From assembly GCA_001972305.1 (NCBI GenBank), contig BDDD01002120.1, forward strand, positions 113,135 through 177,134: DNA of 64,000 nucleotides, in the 5' to 3' direction. The stretch's first letter is position 1; the number at the start of each line of letters is the position of its first letter. The notes beneath the pieces were generated by a model, which saw nothing but the letters and a program-made list of their open reading frames with translations, was not told the origin of the DNA and ran no database searches. Of this stretch, positions 32,827-44,392 are shown piece after piece. Made by a program: the position numbers and the translations under genes. The DNA comes from Cephalotus follicularis (taxonomy: Eukaryota > Streptophyta > Magnoliopsida > Oxalidales > Cephalotaceae).

Positions 32827-33158
32827 TTTTCTTTTTTTCTTTTCTTTTTTATTGCACCTCATTACTTCACTATATTATTATTCTAGATGTGAAAGCTAGG
32901 CTGGTTTAATTTCACAGCTTTCACCTCATTGATTTCTTATTTAAGGCTAAAGTACATTTTATAATTTTATTATATTATTTAAATTTTGTTATGATATTCA
33001 TTCAGTTACTTTAAATTTATATTTTGTTTAACTCAATCAGCGGAACCAAGATTTTTATACAGGCAAGTCAAAACTAATGTAAAAATATTATATCATTATA
33101 TAAAATTTTAAAAAATGACTAAACATAATAATTTTTTTCCAATACCATATTAGTTTAA

Positions 33159-33928
33159 AGAAAAATTGACTGCACTCGTTAAGTGCATAAGTCAGCTTAC
33201 TCAACATTCCAAAACTACGTCGTTTTAACACTAACAAATAAAATAAGCAATGAGATTAAATTGTAACCAAACGACTTTCAATTCTACTCATTGTTCTGCA
33301 AGTCCTCAGAACAATCCACCAACTTCTCTTTCTCTGCAGCCGATCCAACCTCCACCACAACAGCCTTGTCTTCTCCAGATAACTGTGACCCTGTCAACCT
33401 TGTTAATATGACAAATGACATCCCTCCAAGAATGTTGTTCAAGCACCTCAAAACCACCACGGATGACTTGAATGCAAATGGAGGAAGCCCATTGACCAGT
33501 AAATACTCAAATCCATTCAAAATCGAAACTTCATTCTCCATTTGAGCCTCCTCTGTCGCTGTCGCCCCCACTGCAGTGATTGTTGCCATCGTCGCCTCCA
33601 GCATGTGATAATTGAATTCGAGTTGGGTGTGCGTGTGCGCAAGACTGAAAGAGTGAGAATTCCATGAAGAGATTGGGAATGAAACAGATTTCTGGGCACC
33701 GGAGAATGCGATGTCGTAATTATTGGTGACAGTAAAATCAGGGATGTGCTTCTGCAGGCTTGAGTATCGAAGGTGGGTCATGCCTACCATCTTTTAGGTT
33801 TATCATCCACAAATTAATTTTGGATTTTAGCGCGAGATTTTTTAGTTTTATTTTTAATTGTAAAACGACGTCATTTTTAGTAAGAAGTAAGTTGGCTCAT
33901 GCACTTGACAAGTGCAACCAGCGAACCC
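33159..33928. mobile_element. Probable Pack-MULE, 770 bp, with 9-bp target duplication
   Basis: TIRs of about 70 bp: left 33159-33235, right 33855-33928 inverted, sharing TGCACT, AAGTGCAT, CTTACT and ACGTCGTTTTA in order. Identical nonamers TTAGTTTAA flank it at 33150-33158 and 33929-33937, the duplication size typical of Mutator-like elements. Between the TIRs lies a non-transposase ORF (33284-33790). Together these define a Pack-MULE, inferred from structure alone. Confidence 0.75.
33284..33790 (-). CDS. Unrecognised 168-residue ORF inside the Pack-MULE
   Basis: Minus strand, open from ATG at 33790 to stop at 33284. It begins MVGMTHLRYSSLQKHIPDF. The middle has FEYLLVNGLPPFAFKSSVVV and LNNILGGMSF, which look like a folded, partly hydrophobic helical segment; the C-terminus is acidic. 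No known domain recognised. Base composition is more balanced than the flanks, consistent with captured host exon sequence. It may be a fragment of a longer gene; no splice sites were assigned. Product uncertain. Confidence 0.5.
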   Translation of the reverse strand: MVGMTHLRYSSLQKHIPDFTVTNNYDIAFSGAQKSVSFPISSWNSHSFSLAHTHTQLEFNYHMLEATMATITAVGATATEEAQMENEVSILNGFEYLLVNGLPPFAFKSSVVVLRCLNNILGGMSFVILTRLTGSQLSGEDKAVVVEVGSAAEKEKLVDCSEDLQNNE

Positions 33929-34255
33929 TTAGTTTAATATTACTTAATGAGAATTCATAAAATATCCCAATACCAGATTTATCATTGTTATCAACCTAAA
34001 TAAATAAATAAAAACATCAAGAGTAAATAATACATGTAATATAGGGTTTAATCTATATACAATGTCAATGCACTTATTTAGATGTATAATCGCTCTGATT
34101 ATGTATCTTGTGATTGATATTTTCTAAATTAAATAGTTGAATTTATATTTTATCAATATAAATCACTCATACAAATATTCAATCCAGTTGGACATGTATA
34201 GATATTGTAATTGAATAGGCTAATATTTTATTATGAGGAAATTATAGAACGGTTA
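33929..34255. other. Left arm of an older AT-rich foldback element
   Basis: From about 34045 the sequence resembles the arm of the foldback at 34915-35280 (ATATAAATCACTC, AGATATTGTAATTGAATA). It continues after the solo LTR at 34752-34850, so the LTR landed inside this older MITE. Confidence 0.5.
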
Positions 34256-34751
34256 TGTTAATGCAAAAATCATTTCCTCAACAATATCCTACGTTGAGGG
34301 CTTTGATTTGTTGAAGGAAACGCTGAGATATGCCTGAGAAGAAGGTTTGACGACTGTGGTGTGTTCCATGCACAAGTGAACAAACGAATCGTAGGTCCAG
34401 GAGGTTGAACTCTCGGGGACACTCCGATGCTTAAGTTAGACAATGCACAAAGAATTCTAGGTGTTTAGTATGTAAAAATGGCTGACCTATGTAAAATCGT
34501 CGATTCTAGTATTTATAGTCCTGGAATGTAACTGCTAAGCATGGATTTCGGAGTTGATGTGTATCCCCTAAGGAATGTCCGAGGATCACAGTCATATACT
34601 GATCTCCACCGGATTTGGCACTAGTATTCCTATTAAGTGCGATTTATTGAGCTGGTAACGCATGAGCACGTGTCTGGACCTCTGGAAGACATCTGTCACA
34701 ATCGCCCGAGGACACGTAGCAAAGTTTGTGGGTTAAATTTTACCAGTATCA
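34256..34751 (-). mobile_element. Solo LTR of a Tat-related family, 496 bp
   Basis: The minus strand runs TGATACTGGTAAAA to TTTTGCATTAACA. Identical GGTTA flanks at 34251-34255 and 34752-34756. It shares GGTCCAGGAGG, GGGACACTCCGA and TATTTATAG landmarks with the Tat LTRs but is clearly diverged, so a different family. Confidence 0.9.
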
Positions 34752-34914
34752 GGTTAAATTTGGAATGTGCAAATGAAATAGTTATATATATTCAATTGAA
34801 TTAAAAATTTACACGAGTCATTTATATAATTCAAGAATTACCTAATTTGGGTGGTTATGCACCTAAATTAGGTAAAATATCAATGCAAATAAGTTTATAT
34901 ATGTATATTATGTG

Positions 34915-35280
34915 GTGACACAGCACCTAAATTAGGTGCAGTGTCACCCTAATTAACGTACTTGTGAATAATATTTTTTAAATCCAACAATTAGATTTGA
35001 TATTTTATTAATATATATCACTCGTGCAGATTTTCAAGTCAATCGCATATTTGTAGATATTATATTGAATATAATAATATTTTATTGTTTATGAATAAAT
35101 TATAAAAAATGTTAAACTTTTTATCTGAAAATAAAATAGTTAGAGATATTTAATTGACTTGAAAATTTGCATGCATGATCTAAACAAATAGCTCATCAAA
35201 TTCATCGGTTTGAAAAATACTATTCATAAGAACGATAATTATAGTGATAATGTACCTAAGTTAAATGAAGTGTCACCCAA
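34915..35280. mobile_element. Long-arm foldback MITE
   Basis: The ends GGTGACAC and GTGTCACC are inverted. Similarity between arms continues inward for about 180 bp each, nearly the whole element (shared words TTTTCAAGTCAAT and ATAAATTATAAAAAATGTT). A compact palindrome around ACCTAAATTAGGT lies at its left end. It could form a long hairpin RNA. Target duplication not resolved. Confidence 0.65.
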
Positions 35281-35409
35281 TAATAAATATTCCTATTTAT
35301 ATATGGGAAAAACCTAAAAAATAAATAATAGGAGGAGCCATTGACTATGTACTTGAACTTTGAATATGAATTTGACAGTAATCAACAATCTATCATTTTT
35401 TTGTGCAAT

Positions 35410-36577
35410 CTTTATTTAAGGTGCAATCGAGTTGGGCGACTAGAGACAATTAGACCCACCTAGCCACCTTCTTCGAAGGAATGCCTTACGTGGTTAGGCT
35501 ATCTATATTGATACTGACACTGTACCACTGACTGGAGGTCACATGCTCCATAAGATTAACTGGTGTATTCATACGTCACTATTGATTGTCTGATAGATGA
35601 TTAATAGGACTAAATGATTAGATCTCATTCATATACGCCGGTATGGGACTGTGATATACGAATGGTATATCACAACTAGCATTCATGCATTCACACACTA
35701 TTCATTGATATTGTACACATTGATATTATATATACTGATACTGTACATATTGATATTGCATAATGTTTACAGCATAATCCACGTATGGGGATATGCCTGT
35801 TTGGTCCTATGTTAACCCATTTTTCGGGATGGGGCATCTACTTTTATACAAGTTGCAAAGCGAGGGCTAGTAGTCGTTAACACTCATATACTACATGCCC
35901 GATTTTCGTAAAATTTTAAGAGTTAGAATTATTTTCAAGTTTTTAAAGAAACTTTTCTGTTTTCTTTCTGCTTTGAAGAACTTTCTGTTTTAAAATGCTT
36001 TTCTGAAACTCTGTTCTGCTGAACCTACGAGGTGAGTCTCTGTTGGAAGGCTTGGCCTCGTAGCGGGCACGACGGATTCCAGCCGGGCTGGGTCCGGGCG
36101 TGACACACTATTCATTGATATTGTACACATTGATATTATATACACTGATACTGTACATATTGATATTGCATAATGTTTACAGCATAATCCACGTATGGGG
36201 ATATGCCTGTTTGGTCCTATGTTAACCCATTTTTCGGGATGGGGCATCTACTTTTATACAAGTTGCAAAGCGAGGGCTAGTAGTCGTTAACACTCATAGT
36301 TACAGTGGAAGACTGAAGACCGAAGCTTTTGGACTTTATCTCTTTAACTATATCATGTATGAGTAATGTACAATGTTGGTTTAAGTATTGTACCTATTCG
36401 AGCTTCTAATAACTTGTATGATTGTTATCATTAATTTTTATAAGCTTGAAACATGTTGTAATAAAGTTTTAAATTATCCTGCATTTTGATACACTACCTA
36501 GGTCTGACTATCGATTATCGACTGTATATTACTGAAAGTAACACTTCAAGTTTGTTACCCGAACGCAGAGTGTTACA
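35410..36577 (+). mobile_element. 3' part of a chromovirus-type LTR with an internal duplication
   Basis: Plus orientation inferred from TTAACCCATTTTTCGGGATG, which parallels TAACCCATCATTCGGGAT at 57752 in another LTR, and from an end GAGTGTTACA at 36577. The 5' part is missing. A direct duplication (see 35693-36298) lies within. Confidence 0.55.
35693..36298. repeat. 196-bp direct duplication separated by 214 bp
   Basis: 35693-35888 and 36103-36298 are virtually identical (one mismatch noticed). The spacer 35889-36102 looks like the 3' end of a different LTR (GGGTCCGGGCGTGACA). Confidence 0.9.
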
Positions 36578-38045
36578 TGTATTGAGCCTGGAAATACTAT
36601 GTTGAGGGGCTAGCGAGAGCCTAAAAATCTTCAAATGTAAAGGCCCTAAGAATTATTTTATATATCTATCTTGTTTCATCAATGAAATTTACTGCTTACC
36701 AATAAAAATAAAATAGGGCGAATAATGATTTACAAAGAGAGTACCGCGGCACAAGTTCTTAGTTCGATTTATCTTGGGATCAAATAGGTTCTTATGTGAG
36801 AAATAATAATGGTGGGTCATGCAGTAGTCTCCGTGAGATTTATTTTTTACATGCATGTTCAAAGGACATGTGATTTGAGGGGTTCCTCGAACCTTTGAAA
36901 AAAGAATTAGAAAGAAAAAGAAAATGACTTAACTAAGTAATCTCAAAGATAACTTATAATTATGTAGCTAATCAAAGTTTCACACCTGACATAAATATGT
37001 TAGAGATTAACATTATTTTAAGATTTAGTATGGTAACATTTGTTGTGAAGTGTTGTGCTATGCTGTAGAATGTCATCATCGAAAGTAATTTGTAAATTGA
37101 ATAGTAAAAGTGTAATAGACCATAAAAAATAATGAACATGTCAATTTTGATTTGTAATATTTTTAGTAAATAAAATTTCTTAATTTGTAACTTAGTCAAT
37201 AAAAATTTTGAATATACTTTAAACAGCGGCGCTCTCTCTCATTTCCTAATTCTCTCTAGTTTTTAAAGTATAATACCCTCTCAAAAACCATCTCGCGAGA
37301 CGTAGATTTGCCTCTCGTGGGGTAGAAAACTTCATTTTCCTTTCGTTTTTTTTTTGTTTTATTTTTTTCAACTGTTTTTGGTGGGTTTGTTTTGTCATAG
37401 TTGTTAAGTGTGTTGATAATAAAATTTGATGATCTTAAAACTAGATTTTAAGTGTTTTTGGTCCAGATGTGATCATGTTTTCAACTCACATCTTAGATAA
37501 TACGTTTTGGGATTGTGCAATAAGTACTTTTTGACTACTTACTATTGATCTTGTCCCATTATCGATGCAGGCGATAAAGGGCGACACAGTAGTTGTTACC
37601 GAACTACTAGAGAAAAGCATTCTCTATCAACCGCAAAAGATGGCCAACTTGAGTGGAATTGTATTTGACAATTAGTGTTTCTAGCATCGGTGCATATTAT
37701 CCAATCTTAAGCCCTATTTTTTAGATGTCTTTTTGCCTTTGTTTGTGTTCCGCCTAATCCGGTTTGTCTCTGTGTACGATTGTTGTTGATAGTCCTATAG
37801 CGACCGTTGTTTTATCGGCTTGATCGATTTTTGTATTACCAGCTTGTCCGATTTTCATTTTAATGATATTATATTTTCATCAAAAATAAATTAATACTAT
37901 TATTACAATGTAATTATTGTATTACATTTGTTTACTTTTTTAAAAAAATATTTGTACAAATAAAGTGATCAAAATAGTCATGAATAATAAGATATTTTTT
38001 AGAATAACGACATTAATAATAATTGTGGTACCATCATAATTGAGG
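36578..38045. other. Intergenic region, no supported gene
   Basis: AT-rich DNA. A stretch at 37560-37680 after a splice-like CGATGCAG could be coding (KGDTVVVTELLEKSILYQPQ) but is short and unrecognised. A T-rich tract ends near 37390. 37740-37900 ends in ATTATATTTTCATCAAAAAT, reminiscent of a LINE 3' end, not proven. Confidence 0.5.
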
Positions 38046-38164
38046 TGGTAAAAATATCCATACATCTATCAGACAGTCATGTGGTTAGCCAGATGCATAC
38101 ATTGTCTCATACCAGCATATATAAGTGGTAAACCAAATAATCAATATCCGTAAGTCCAAACTCC

Positions 38165-38510
38165 CTTTTAGGTGGCACATAGCTCAAGATTTAGAACATC
38201 TAGTTGCCTACCGTAGGTGATAGGTCCAACTAGAACTAATTGTCTATAGATAGGGTATAGGTACTCAACAAGTTATAGATCCATACGAGTAATATCATAT
38301 CAATCAATAACATTCAGTAGATCAACTTAAGTCTCAAGTCCCCTAAAGGTGGCACACAGCTCTAAGACAAGAATATCTAACCTCCCGAAGGTGGCACAAA
38401 GCTCTAAGGTTAGTTACGAAGCTTCTCTATACACATAAGTATAAACCCTCCCGAATGTGGCACACAACTCTAGAGTTATACAAAAGTCTAAATCCTCCAG
38501 AAGGTGGCAC
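38165..38510. repeat. Degenerate minisatellite of GTGGCACACAGCTC units in LTR H
   Basis: About five units of 45-65 bp each carry a CCC-x-AAGGTGGCACA-x-AGCTCTA core. Similar units resume at 40952-40975 and 41070-41095 beyond the inserted solo LTR. Confidence 0.75.
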
Positions 38511-40955
38511 TGTCACACCCCGTTTCCATAATAGACTCATAGTCGTATCAATTAACATATATAAATATTCAACTCATACGAATTTATGATAAATTTAAAA
38601 CTTTTCAATACATAACATCATTGCGGAAGCATTTTAACATAAGCTAAATACAAATAAGTAACATACATCACATACTGCATGTTACAATCGCAAAGTATCA
38701 TCATAGTCAATTGTCTTCAAACGGAGCATGAACAATATTTAGTCGTTACACAAACTCATTATTACAATAACCAGTTTAAACGTTTCTCAAAAGAAATTAC
38801 AATTTAAAACTCCACTTTGCTTTCCCAAGCTCAACGGTGTCAATCCGCTGCATCAATCTGAAATTAATAGGGTTAGCCGAATCCACTAGCTAAGTAGAGA
38901 AAACATCAATACACTTTGGGATCAATAATAATGAATGTCATGTAATGAATGCATTCGTGATGCAATACATAATATATCACAATACATAATATATATGTAT
39001 ATGTGTCAATAGGAACGCCACTATGCCAAGTGGCTACAATCATACAATTCATCAATCATGTCACAAGGGACCAATCCAATCCAAATCAATCTAATCAAAC
39101 AAAAAAAAATAAAAAAAAAACAAAAGGAAAAGGAAAACCAAAACAAAAAAAAGACCCAAAGAAAAAAAAACCAGACCAAAACCCCCAATGACAATTCTGT
39201 CACGTGGCTAGCGCAGCATCAATCCAATCACTGTGGGAGACCCTAGCCAACTCCTGGCTCCTAGGCACACCATCCCGCCCCCGACCCTCAATGACAACTC
39301 CGTCACGTGGCCAACGCAGCATCAATCCAATCACAAACCATAAATCAATCCAAGTCAATCCATTTTCCAAGTAGTTTATGAGTTATAAATTACTTGAAAC
39401 AATATATTTTCAAAATATATATGTCAATCCTTAAAATAGTTTGCAATCAGTTGGAAACTATTTTTGAATCCTTCGAAATATGTACATTTCGTGTAAAATA
39501 ATGATTTTCTTATAAATCAATAATGCACTTCCAAAATAGTAAAGCATTTTTGAAATCATATACAATTCAATCCACAATCCAATCCATAGCAATATGCAAT
39601 GCAAACATATGCTCAAATGCTTCTAGACTCATTTCGAGGTCAACGTACACTATCTAAGTGAAATCTTTCAAAGCAGTAGCTTAAGCATCGACGTTTAACT
39701 CATGGCGTCGACGCTTATGTCCTTTAAGCGAAGACGCTTTCATCCTTAGCGTCAGCGCTTAGTACAGAAGCCTTACGCGTCAGTATTAGTCTTTGGCGTC
39801 GATGCTTTGAGGTAGGAACCTCACACATCAACGTGTCCAATCATTCATCTTCTTTGTCTAACAGTCCAAAGAGTCGACGCTTATTCTTTAAGGTTAAAGA
39901 AAACCATACCATCTTCTTCAACGCGTCACAGAAACAGGGGAAACCAAAGCAATCCAAGCATGCAATCAAATCCAATATCATACCAAAACATGACATGCAT
40001 GGCAGGTTAACATATCACAGTAACCCCAACACCAATCATGCCATTAACAGTCCACAATAACCATGCAATCATCAATGAATATTCACCATTCTTGAACTCA
40101 AAATTGCATGTATAAATCCCCTACCTTTGATTCCAAGTTAGGAACCGAAAGTCCAACTCTTTGAGTTCCTGACCAGTGTCGTTTTGAGCTCCCCCGAAGC
40201 TCCAAGTCCAGGTTCAACCTCCAAACTCCAAAAGCTCTTAAACCAGGCCAACAATGGAGAATGACCCTCCTTTTCTCTCTTTCTCTTTTCTTTTCCTCCC
40301 ATTGTTTCTCTCTTTTTCTCCTCTCTATTTCTTCCCTTTCTCTTTTCTTCTCAGTGTCGGTCGTAGGAGAGGAGGATGATACGTTTTATGCATGTTTTCT
40401 CCCTTGTTTCTAGTACCCACACATGCATGGCGCTAGGTGTGTGCCATGCCTTCCCTCTCTCCTTCACCTACTACATGATACCCATGTGTCATGCTCTCTC
40501 TTTCTCTTCAGTCACTGCAGGCCTAAGAATCAGGGGTGCATGTTGGAGGCGCCATCTCTGGCGCCATAATGCGCTCTACAAGAGTCAACACCTGCCCCCT
40601 TGCACGTTTCCTGACAGTGTTTAAACATGTATGGCATTCGACATTAAGCATCGCCCGTTATACCATAGCTTCGACACTTCACCCATTTTGCCTATTGGTG
40701 TCGACGCTTTTACTTGGCGTAGACGCCTTGCGTGCATGTGTTTGACGTACACATTTGCATTCCTTGGCGTCGACGCTTTGGTTCTAGGCGTTGACGCTTA
40801 GGCCAGTTTCTTGCATTTAATTCAACATACTCCTCTTAACATTCCTTACCCAATTGCAACATTATAAATTGGAAAATCCATTATTTCTCATTAATCGTGA
40901 TAACTTTACAATGAGAATTACAATAACACATTTAATGGAAATTCTGGGCATTACA
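38511..40955 (-). mobile_element. Solo LTR S1, 2445 bp
   Basis: The plus strand runs TGTCACACCCCG to GGGCATTACA, flanked by identical GGCAC (38506-38510 and 40956-40960). The minus-strand start TGTAATGCCC matches the LTR at 55449, giving orientation. It contains many GCGTCGACGC-type palindromes (39680-39860 and 40680-40800) and an A-rich tract at 39090-39180. Lysine-rich frames there are not genes. Confidence 0.9.
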
Positions 40956-42371
40956 GGCACACAGCTCAAGGATCAGAAAAATAGTTGTCGATCGGTCCAT
41001 CGATGCTAGCTAATGTGAGTCTCAAATCCCACCTTTTCTGGTTGGCACTCAACTCTAAAAAGAAACTAACTACCTAGGTGGCACACAGCTCTAAGTTAAT
41101 CACAAAGATGGACTAAGCACTTTTTATAGACTCTCCCATACCCTTACTATGACATCTTTAGATCCTGAGAAGAAACCCGACCATAACTTTACACGGGCCT
41201 TGTCACACCCTAAAACATGGGTGGACCCCACAATCCGACAAGTGGCAGGTCGTCTATGAATCACTATTATCATTTTCCACAATATGCAACAAATTTAAAA
41301 CTTTATTAGAGCAAGCATGCGGATATATAACAATAAAGTTAACTCACATGGATAGACCCAAAATGTATACATTAATATGTCCTTTCTCATATCAAATGCA
41401 CAGCCACAATCTGGCAGGTCAATTAAAACTGTTTACAACATTCTTAAACAATAAGGTAGGAAGAAGAAGTTGTTCTGCTAAAAAAGTCCTTACTCTGAGC
41501 TTTGGCCCAACTGCTCTCTACAGTGCGTCTCCTGTACTTGAACCTGACCCAACTAGTTTACGTTTCCCTGCGTTCGACCCGTTACTGCATGATCCGTGCA
41601 CTTGCGGCTATAAATTTTAAAATATCATATTCTTTTTACGTGAGCAATACTCCTCTTAACATTCCTTACCCAATTGCAATATTATAAATTGGAAAATCCA
41701 TCATTTCTCATTAATCGTGATAACTTTACAATGAGAATTACAATAACACATTTAATGAAAATTCTGGGCATTACAGGCACACAACTCAAGGATCAGAAAA
41801 ACAGTTGTCTATCGGTCCATCGATGCTAGCTAACGTGAGTCTCAAATCCCACCTTTTCTGGTTGGCACTCAACTCTAAAAAGAAACTAACTACCTAGGTG
41901 GTACACAGCTCTAAGTTAATCACAAAGATTGACTAAGCACTTTTTATAGACTCTCCCATACCCTTACTATGACATCTTTAGATCTTGAGAAGAAACCCGG
42001 CCATAACTTTACACGGGCCTTGTCATGCCCTAAACCATGGGTGGACCCCACAATCTGACAAGTGGCAGGTCATCTATGAATCACTATTATCATTTTCCAC
42101 AATATGAAACAAATTTAAAACTTTATTAGAGCAAGCATGCGGATATATAACAATAAAGTTAACTCACGTGGATAGACCCAAAATGTATACATTAATATGT
42201 CCTTTCTCATATCAAATGCACAGCCACAATCTGGCAGGTCAATTAAAACTGTTTACAACATTCTTAAACAATAAGGTAGGAAGAAGAAGTTGTTCTGCTA
42301 AAAAAGTCCTTACTCTGAGCTTTGGCCCAACTGCTCTCTACAGTGTGTCTCCTGTACTTGAACCTGACCCA
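40827..42371. repeat. 725-bp direct duplication with 95-bp filler
   Basis: 40827-41551 and 41647-42371 are about 98 percent identical. Each copy holds the last 129 bp of solo LTR S1, its GGCAC flank, about 240 bp of LTR H, and the first 351 bp of the 3' LTR of the 42021-54309 element. The filler 41552-41646 is unrelated to either side. Confidence 0.93.
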
Positions 42372-44342
42372 TTTCAAGAATGGGCCAGCAACTCATGGTT
42401 GTGTAGGGAATATAATATATGCACAAATGTATACAGAGTATGAGATGCATGAAATCCAGCAGCAATAACCCAAAACATCACAAGTCATCATTCATATCAA
42501 TACAGAGTCCTTATAAGTCCTCATCGGTCTCCTCTGCCGAGATAGCAAACCATAATCAAACTAACTTAGGACATATACAAACTCTTCTCTGCTTTCTCTA
42601 TCGAAGTAGCAGACTACTATGAGGTCTCCTCGGCTTACGGTAGCATCATATATGTACTATACACTACTCTATTGTAGTTGATCATTACCCTCGTCTACGC
42701 ACTGCTTGTGCTATAGAGGAGGGAATTTAGATAATACTTCGCCTGGCTAATTCTTCCTCTTAATGCTAGTCTCTTTAGAACAGTGACCTTATGGGATTAA
42801 TCACAGATGATGACCTTTTATGGTTCATCTCAATTGGTGACCCTTATGGCTCATCTCAGTCAGTAACCCTTATGGCTAATCTCGGTCGGTGATCCTTTAT
42901 GTCTAATCTCAGTTGGTGATCCTGTGGGTCATCTCAGTCGTAAAGCCTTTGTAGGTCATCTCAATTGGTGATTTCCCAAAGGTATAATCCCAATGGTTTC
43001 CCCTTATGGGTGCATCACAAACGGTGACCCTTGGTTCATCTCGGTCGGTGACCCGCGTACGGTTCATCTCAGTCGGTGACCCTTTTGGGTCATCTCAATC
43101 TGTGAGTCCCAGGGCTATATATACATACATATGAGTATATATACATATGTGTGTGTGTGTGTGTGTCATACTAAGTGACCAACTTCCCATTCCTTCATGA
43201 CATAGCAGAGGATAGGAGTAAGTATATCACCAGGCTCATCAATATCAAGTAAGCCCTGAGACCCTACAGGTCTTTAACTATGAAACTCTATTGGTCAGAG
43301 AAGGTTTCACCTAGGCATATCAAACAAGGTTCACCTAGGCTACACAGTCTTAGTGTTATCATAAGTCCTTATGTCAGACAACGAGTTTTGTGCTCTGCCA
43401 CTATTACGAGGTTTGCCTCTAGACCCTTAGGTCTAACTTCTAGTACGTGGTCTACCTTCTATAGCCTTGAGGAATCGTCTGCTCGACAGTCATGAGGACT
43501 GGTCTGCTCTGTAGCCATAAGGACTGGTCTGCTCTATAGCCATTGGGAGCTCTGACCTCCTATTATGAAGTCTAGCTCTAACGCAAAGCGCCGACGCTCT
43601 AATTGGAAGCATCAATAGTCCACAGACTTTGCAGACATCCATATATACCTGCTAATCCTCTCATTGACAACTGAAGTCTAGACATGCAATCTAACACTTG
43701 ATCCAAAGGAATCATAAGTCCCAGTGATAAACTCCAACTCATAATAGCTTAGGGAAATCCTTCATCGATCATCTAGTCCTAATTTAGCAGTTTACGCTAG
43801 CATAGACTAGCAATTCATATCAGTGAATCCCAACAGATTATACTAGATCAATTAGACAGTTCATAGTAGCATCATTTATCAATTCATATAAGTATACATC
43901 ATTTAAGGCAACATTATGTCTGAAAGCAAAGCATATAAATAAAGCCTATCTCGATAAATGTCGAGTTATAGCTCTGAAATAGCTCCGTTGCTAAAACTTA
44001 GATCTGTATTTCCTTCTCCTCTTGATTCAGCACCATGCGACTTGATATCTTCGGCGTTCCTCACTAGATCGAGCTGTTTCTTTCTCTTTCACTCTCTCTT
44101 TTTCTCTAGAACTGAAGGCTTGAATGAATGCCTGAATGAGAGGGTCGACATACATATCTAAGCATTTCTTGGGCGAAGAATCTAGAGACTTGTCCCATGA
44201 CTTCATAGTAGCCGGGCTCAAACCTTTTTGAAATTGTAGGACATCATTTAGTCGGCCCAACAAGAGAATAATTCATCAAGCCCAAAAATTGTCATTATCC
44301 AATATATATATACAACCATTACATATAATTCTGGGGCTTACA
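42021..44342 (-). repeat. 3' LTR of the Tekay-like element
   Basis: 2322 bp; plus strand TGTCATGCCC to GGGGCTTACA. Contains a 12-unit minisatellite (42786-43105) and a (TG)10 run at 43148-43167. Its first 351 bp are also present as the extra copy at 41201-41551. Confidence 0.9.
42786..43105. repeat. Minisatellite of about 27-bp units in the Tekay-like 3' LTR
   Basis: About 12 degenerate units with core GGTGACCCTTATGGNTCATCTCAGTC. The 5' LTR carries only about 8 units at 50040-50270, so unit number changed after insertion. Confidence 0.85.
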
Positions 44343-44360
44343 TCCCCATCCCCCCCCCCT
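44343..44360 (-). other. Polypurine tract of the Tekay-like element
   Basis: Minus strand is GGGGGGGGGGATGGGGA, touching the 3' LTR. Confidence 0.85.
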
Positions 44361-44392
44361 GTAGAGAAATCTCATCCCGAGATTCCCTAAGG

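Larger units (their letters stand above)
31548..33158. other. AT-rich intergenic region with small repeats
   Basis: No gene supported. Holds the foldback at 31976-32164 and a short tandem repeat at 32764-32826. Long T-, A- and TTTTC-rich runs elsewhere (31760-31850, 32820-32860). Confidence 0.6.

Noticed and set aside
33139..33975. Direct 9-bp repeat CCAATACCA as the target duplication of the Pack-MULE
   Set aside because: It does not touch the inverted repeats. TTAGTTTAA abuts both TIR ends and leaves arms of equal length, so it fits better.
38046..38060. True 3' end of LTR H at the AATTGAGGTGGTA word
   Set aside because: The word matches a MITE end at 31976, and no CA end or duplication is present; more likely a truncation.
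39003..39246. Lysine/asparagine-rich frames
   Set aside because: Composition of an A-rich tract inside solo LTR S1.
35693..43105. CRISPR-like array among the regular repeats
   Set aside because: Units are degenerate, lie inside plant LTRs, and no spacer uniqueness or cas genes exist.
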